Shown in pieces: positions 59,527 through 64,000 of a stretch of 64,000 bases of DNA. The DNA is taken from contig NZ_JAVSCK010000005.1 in NCBI RefSeq assembly GCF_031932625.1, positions 62,001 through 126,000 on the forward strand, written 5' to 3'. The notes beneath the pieces were generated by a model. It saw only the letters and a program-made list of their open reading frames with translations. It was not told the DNA's origin and searched no databases. How positions within the stretch are numbered: the first letter of the stretch is position 1; each line of letters begins with the position of its first letter. Source of the DNA: Hwangdonia seohaensis (GTDB taxonomy: Bacteria; Bacteroidota; Bacteroidia; Flavobacteriales; Flavobacteriaceae). Position numbers and translations under genes: made by a program.

Positions 59527-61038
59527 ATGGCCAATCCACTTAAAAGCATTGTAAGCAAGAAAGCAAGCAAATCCAATCTTGAGGCTTATTTCAAGCCTTT
59601 TAGAGAAGAAATTATTGGCATAAACCAAGAGTTTGAATCGCCATACGGCAAAAAGAAAATAATTTATGCCGATTGGACCGCTAGCGGAAGACTGTACGAA
59701 TCCATAGAAGACAAACTGCTTAACCATATTGGGCCATACGTGGCCAACACGCATACCGAAACATCCGTTACGGGTTCGGCCATGACATTGGCTTATCACG
59801 ATGCGCGACACATTATCAAAAAGCATGTCAACGCTTCAAAAGACGATGTTCTCATTACCGTTGGCACGGGCATGACCGGGGCAATTAACAAGTTTCAGCG
59901 TATATTGGGGCTAAAAATAAACGAAAACCTAAAGGACCACACCCAGGTTCCGGAGGAGAAACGCCCCATTATTTTTGTGTCCCACATGGAGCACCATTCC
60001 AATCAAACCTCGTGGTTGGAAACCATTGCAAGAGTCAAAGTGATCCCTTCAAACGATGAGGGATTGCCCTGCATCAATAAATTAAAGGAATTAATTGAAA
60101 CGCATAAGGATTGCCCCATAAAAATTGCGGCCATTACAGGTTGCTCCAACGTTACGGGCATCCGAACAAACTATCACGACGTGGCTCGTGTAATGCACCA
60201 AAACAACGGCCTGTGCTTTGTGGATTTTGCGTGTTCTGCACCTTATGTAAGCATCAATATGCACCCGGATAACGAGGATGCGTATTTAGATGCCATTACC
60301 TTTTCCCCACATAAGTTTTTGGGAGGGCCGGGGTCTTCGGGTGTTTTAATCTTCAACAAAAAGCTGTATAAAAACCTGGTACCGGATAACCCCGGTGGCG
60401 GAACGGTGAGCTACACCAACCCTTGGGGCGACCACGATTATATTGACGATATTGAAACACGTGAAGATGGCGGAACCCCCGGTTTTTTACAGGCCATTAA
60501 AATAGCGCTGTCCATTCGATTGAAAGAAAAAATGGGTGTTGAAAACATTTTGGACAGGGAGCACGAGCTCAATGCCATTATTTTTAAACGCCTTAAAAAA
60601 ATTGAAAACCTGCGTATTCTCGCCGAAAACCACACCGATAGATTGGGCGTGTTTTCATTTTATATTGAAGATGCGCATTACAATTTAATAGTAAAACTTT
60701 TAAATGACAGGTTTGGCGTGCAAACCCGTGGCGGATGTAGTTGTGCCGGCACTTACGGGCACTATTTGCTGAATGTGGATGAGCCCACATCAAAATCCAT
60801 AGAGAAAAAAATACTCGATGGCTGCCTTATCGAGCGCCCGGGCTGGGTGCGCATGTCTATTCACCCAACGATGACCAATAACGAAGTGCACCTTATTTGC
60901 GATGCCATTGAGGCGGTTTCCAAAAACCATAAAGATTGGGGTAAGGATTATGAATATAGCGCCATTAAAAATGAGTTTATCCATAAAGGAAACCATCAAA
61001 TTGAAAAAGATATTATTCGAAATTGGTTTAAATTATAG
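59527..61038 (+). CDS. Class-V aminotransferase / cysteine-desulfurase-like protein
   Basis: A 503-residue PLP enzyme, about 100 residues longer than SufS or NifS. The PLP-binding Lys lies in ITFSPHKFLGGPGSSGVL, with the preceding LCFVDFACSAPYVSINMHP (the Asp that pairs with the pyridine nitrogen). A Cys-rich active-loop segment RGGCSCAGTYGHYLL occurs in the position of the desulfurase Cys. The sequence resembles the group of aminotransferases annotated in Bacteroidota next to sulfur or selenium genes, but no suf gene is near. It may act as a cysteine or selenocysteine lyase; a different sulfur-containing substrate is possible. It is transcribed alone, with a terminator downstream. Confidence 0.85.
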   Translation: MANPLKSIVSKKASKSNLEAYFKPFREEIIGINQEFESPYGKKKIIYADWTASGRLYESIEDKLLNHIGPYVANTHTETSVTGSAMTLAYHDARHIIKKHVNASKDDVLITVGTGMTGAINKFQRILGLKINENLKDHTQVPEEKRPIIFVSHMEHHSNQTSWLETIARVKVIPSNDEGLPCINKLKELIETHKDCPIKIAAITGCSNVTGIRTNYHDVARVMHQNNGLCFVDFACSAPYVSINMHPDNEDAYLDAITFSPHKFLGGPGSSGVLIFNKKLYKNLVPDNPGGGTVSYTNPWGDHDYIDDIETREDGGTPGFLQAIKIALSIRLKEKMGVENILDREHELNAIIFKRLKKIENLRILAENHTDRLGVFSFYIEDAHYNLIVKLLNDRFGVQTRGGCSCAGTYGHYLLNVDEPTSKSIEKKILDGCLIERPGWVRMSIHPTMTNNEVHLICDAIEAVSKNHKDWGKDYEYSAIKNEFIHKGNHQIEKDIIRNWFKL

Positions 61039-61088
61039 TTAAAAACGAAATTGTAATTTTAATTATTATTCAATTGTAATAAGCACAG

Positions 61089-61126
61089 AAAAAACTCCGA
61101 AATAACACTGTTTTGGAGTTTTTTTA
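61089..61126 (+). terminator. Terminator after the class-V aminotransferase
   Basis: AAAAAACTCC and GGAGTTTTTTT form the arms around a 16-base loop. The T-run at 61119-61125 completes the signal, about 50 bases after the stop codon. Confidence 0.8.
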
Positions 61127-61271
61127 TGGAGTAAAACCATGTGAAAAGCACTTTTTGATATTGCTTTTTTGTCTTACATAAAACCATACAAAAACCATAC
61201 AACGTATTATAGAATGTAATTAGTTAAAGGATTTGTGCTATATTGGTAACGCAACATTAACTGCATTACCC

Positions 61272-64000
61272 TTGAAAAAATTATTTTGCCTTACTACACT
61301 ATTGTTTTTTTTGTGCTCATTTGTATTGGTTGCACAAGAAATGCCTCCCATTGATGTTTACACACCAAAATCTTATGGCGCTGAAAATCAAAACTGGTCT
61401 ATTGCGCAATCAAAAGACAAGTATATTTATGTTGGCAATAATAAAGGTCTGCTGGAATTTAATGGTGCAAATTGGCGTTTATACCCATCGCCAAACGAAA
61501 CTATAATCCGATCTGTTAGTGTTTTTGACGATGTTATTTACACCGGTTGTAGCAAAGAGTTCGGTTATTGGAAAAGAAACAAGTTTGGAGATTTATTTTA
61601 CACATCGCTTTCCCAAAAGCTTCAAATCGATTTTTTAGAAGAAGAAGAGTTTTGGAATATTATAAATCTAGACGATTACATATTGTTTCAATCTTTAGAA
61701 AGAATTTATATATATAATAAAAATGATGTATCGTATTCTGTAATTGATTCCGATACCACCATTTATAAAATGTTTAAGGTGAATGGTAGCATTTACTTTC
61801 AGCAAACCAAGGATGGCCTGTATAAGATTGAAAATGGCAAGTCTAAAGTAATTTCAAATCACACCGTATTACAAAACAATTTATTGGTTAATGTTTTTAA
61901 TCATAAAGGAAAACTATTAATTGAAACTGAAAACACAGGGTTTTATGTTTTAGACAACAAGGGCCTTGAGCAATGGGATATTCCTGCTAGAAAGCTTGTT
62001 CCCGAAAGTGGTGTTTACCGAAGTACAAAATTGCGAGATGGTAGTTTTGTGCTCGGAACCAGGTCGAATGGCATTTTTCATTTAACAGAAGATGGAGAAA
62101 TCAATTATCACATCAACATCATAAACGGTTTAAGTAATAACACTATACATGCCATTTTTGAAGATGCCGAAAATAACATTTGGCTGGCTTTGGATAACGG
62201 TATTAATTGTATAAATATTAAATCGCCATTTAGAATTTATAACGATAAAGAAGGGAAGATAGGGACCGTTTACGCATCGGCAGTGTACAACAATTACTTG
62301 TATTTGGGCACAAACCAAGGCTTGTATTGCAAGCCTATTAACGCTAATGGTGAATTTGAGTTTATTGAAGGCACCCAAGGCCCTGTTAGGTGTTTGGTAG
62401 AGCTTAACGACACCTTGTTTTGCGGGCACGATACCGGCACATTTCTTATAGATAAAAATACCGCAGATTTGGTGGTTGATGTTCAGGGCACTTGGAATAT
62501 TGTACCGATAGACAGCTCGAAAAATGTACTGCTTCAAGGTAATTACGACGGGCTTAATGTAATTGTAAAAGTAAATGGCAAATGGATTTTGAGAAACAAA
62601 ATAGAAGGGTTTGATATCTCAAGTAAGTTTTTTGAAATTTATAAAGACAATATTTTTGTAAGCCACGAATCTAAAGGCATTTATAAGATAAAAGTTGATA
62701 AGGATTTTACAAAAGCCACTGAGATTATTAAAGATTCTATAGTGGGCAAAGGGCTGAATTCTAGTGTGATTAAATATAACAACTCGATTTTTTATGCCTA
62801 TAAGGAAGGCGTTTTTAAGTACCATCCTGAAAAAGAACAGTTTGTTGTAGATTCTGTTTTAAATAGTTTGTATTCGAAAGATGAATATACTTCGGGAAAA
62901 CTCATATCCGATAAAGAAAACAATATTCTGTGGAGCTTTTCTAAAAAAAATCTGAGCTATGTTTCTCCAGGCAAGTTAAGCAGTGTGCCACGAGTTAAAA
63001 AAATCGCTTTATCAACGGCACTGCCCAAAGGTTTAACAGGTTACGAAAACATTTCATATCTGCAAAACAATAAACATTTAATGGGTACATCAACAGGTTA
63101 TTTGGTTTTGGATTTAGATCAAATAAAAGAAAAAGTGTATAGCATTTCAATTAATTCAATTACAAAAAGCGATGTAAAGGATGGCCTTCAGGTTGTAGAT
63201 AAGCAAATAAAAGGGGATTTTGAAAACAAAGACAATAACATAGAATTCACGTACAGTGTAGCAGAATTTAATAAATATTTAGACACCGAGTATCAATACC
63301 AATTAAATGGGATTTATCCGGAGTGGAGCGATTGGTCGGCGAACTCAAGTATATTATTTAAAAACTTGCCCTATGGCGATTATGTTTTTAACGTTAGGGC
63401 AAAGGTTGGCAATAGAATAACAAATAATACGGCAACCTATAGTTTTTCTATAGAAAGACCATGGGTTGTATCAAACACGGCAATCATTATATATGTTGTT
63501 TTGTTTTTGCTTATTACATCGTTGATGCATAATGTGTACAAACGCTATTACAGAAAACAACGGGAAAAGTTGATGCAAAAATCGGCACGGGACTTGGAGT
63601 TAAAGGAATTGGAGAACCAACAACAGCTTATGCGTTTTAACAACGAAAAATTAAGACAGGATATTGAAAGCAAAAACCGTGAGTTGGGAATTTCCACAAT
63701 GAGTCTAATAAAAAAGAATGAGTTTTTAAACAATTTAAAAAAGGAGCTTAAAAATGTTTCGGATAATGATAAAAACTTAAATTCTGTAATTAGAATCATT
63801 GATAAAAACCTTAACAATACAGATGATTGGAATGTGTTTGAAGAAGCTTTTAATAATGCCGATAAAGACTTTTTGAAAAAGATTAAGGCCATCCATCCTT
63901 CGTTAACGTCAAACGATTTAAGGCTATGTGCCTATCTCCGGTTAAATCTCTCATCAAAAGAAATAGCTCCGCTACTTAATATTTCACCAAGAAGTGTAGA
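61272..64000 (+). CDS. Y_Y_Y-domain sensor with LuxR-type HTH (cut by window edge)
   Basis: The first 909 residues of a large one-component regulator that runs off the right edge. I take TTG 61272 as the start because it gives a signal peptide (KKLFCLTTLLFFLCSFVLVAQ). A two-component-regulator propeller-like periplasmic domain follows (repeats such as YIYVGNNKGLLEFNGANWRLY and NIWLALDNGINCINI). A Y_Y_Y-type domain is at about 660-725 (YQYQLNGIYPEWSDWSANSS), a membrane helix at about 735-757, then a coiled coil (LMQKSARDLELKELENQQQL) and the beginning of a LuxR HTH (LSSKEIAPLLNISPRSV). Such proteins often control SusC/SusD loci, so a polysaccharide locus may follow outside the window. The start is uncertain. 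Confidence 0.85.
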   Translation, partial: MKKLFCLTTLLFFLCSFVLVAQEMPPIDVYTPKSYGAENQNWSIAQSKDKYIYVGNNKGLLEFNGANWRLYPSPNETIIRSVSVFDDVIYTGCSKEFGYWKRNKFGDLFYTSLSQKLQIDFLEEEEFWNIINLDDYILFQSLERIYIYNKNDVSYSVIDSDTTIYKMFKVNGSIYFQQTKDGLYKIENGKSKVISNHTVLQNNLLVNVFNHKGKLLIETENTGFYVLDNKGLEQWDIPARKLVPESGVYRSTKLRDGSFVLGTRSNGIFHLTEDGEINYHINIINGLSNNTIHAIFEDAENNIWLALDNGINCINIKSPFRIYNDKEGKIGTVYASAVYNNYLYLGTNQGLYCKPINANGEFEFIEGTQGPVRCLVELNDTLFCGHDTGTFLIDKNTADLVVDVQGTWNIVPIDSSKNVLLQGNYDGLNVIVKVNGKWILRNKIEGFDISSKFFEIYKDNIFVSHESKGIYKIKVDKDFTKATEIIKDSIVGKGLNSSVIKYNNSIFYAYKEGVFKYHPEKEQFVVDSVLNSLYSKDEYTSGKLISDKENNILWSFSKKNLSYVSPGKLSSVPRVKKIALSTALPKGLTGYENISYLQNNKHLMGTSTGYLVLDLDQIKEKVYSISINSITKSDVKDGLQVVDKQIKGDFENKDNNIEFTYSVAEFNKYLDTEYQYQLNGIYPEWSDWSANSSILFKNLPYGDYVFNVRAKVGNRITNNTATYSFSIERPWVVSNTAIIIYVVLFLLITSLMHNVYKRYYRKQREKLMQKSARDLELKELENQQQLMRFNNEKLRQDIESKNRELGISTMSLIKKNEFLNNLKKELKNVSDNDKNLNSVIRIIDKNLNNTDDWNVFEEAFNNADKDFLKKIKAIHPSLTSNDLRLCAYLRLNLSSKEIAPLLNISPRSV

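Noticed and set aside
1..64000. CRISPR arrays, rRNA genes, prophage or IS transposases
   Set aside because: None was seen. The repeats present are short intergenic palindromes, simple arrays or the 558-base duplication, not spacer-separated repeats, and no transposase-like protein is encoded.

Overview
The window comes from an A/T-rich member of the Bacteroidota, most likely a marine Flavobacteriaceae. The evidence is the gldI gliding-motility gene, promoters of the TAnnTTTG type, many lipoproteins with a short lipobox, FucP-family sugar transporters, flavobacterial blocks such as mutL-rhomboid-rhomboid and parA-parB-DUF5683-dapB-lepB, a split methylmalonyl-CoA mutase, and a Y_Y_Y/LuxR-type one-component sensor. 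No species can be named from the sequence alone.

Positions 1-13100 are a carbohydrate-utilization locus for a fucosylated, probably sulfated glycan. It holds a partial glycoside hydrolase, an S1 sulfatase, an L-fuconolactonase-like amidohydrolase, a GH95 fucosidase, an exported phosphodiesterase-like lipoprotein, an L-fucose dehydrogenase-like SDR, FucP, a mutarotase, a GH20 hexosaminidase, an FMN-dependent L-lactate dehydrogenase and an AraC regulator. Together they outline the non-phosphorylative L-fucose route, which ends in pyruvate and L-lactate. After purU and a CBM9-like protein comes a second module (14850-24500): a LacI regulator with a perfect palindromic operator, a nucleotidyltransferase, an APH-type sugar kinase, a second FucP-family transporter, a Gfo/Idh/MocA oxidoreductase, a NagB-PIG-L fusion and acetyl-CoA synthetase. 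It fits amino-sugar (GlcNAc) use and would take up the GlcNAc released by the GH20 enzyme.

Positions 24500-31400 are housekeeping genes (DUF2200, VOC, DUF192, lgt, two peptidyl-prolyl isomerases including gldI, nrnA, ndk, two cold-shock genes, DUF721). Positions 31617-32738 hold the most unusual structure. A 558-bp unit carrying an NTF2-like gene is duplicated in perfect tandem. The unit borders fall at G/TT points inside 130-bp inverted-repeat sites that resemble integron attC sites. This array sits between recF and its usual DUF721 neighbour, and no integrase is visible.

Positions 32900-51500 carry recF, a TPR protein, ribH, a pair of paralogous small membrane proteins, mutL, two rhomboid proteases, a four-helix-bundle (S23) gene flanked by inverted short-repeat arrays, an endonuclease/exonuclease/phosphatase-fold protein, DUF6122, WbqC, lepB, dapB, DUF5683, parB, parA, an M16 peptidase and a PHP-domain lipoprotein. 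Positions 51560-61040 carry the methylmalonyl-CoA mutase operon with divIC-like and udk genes, a PQQ-type sugar dehydrogenase, tRNA-Pro(TGG), trxB and a class-V aminotransferase. From 61272 a large sensor regulator runs off the right edge. Several families of short palindromic repeats lie between genes, mostly between convergent pairs, and one lies in frame inside mutA.
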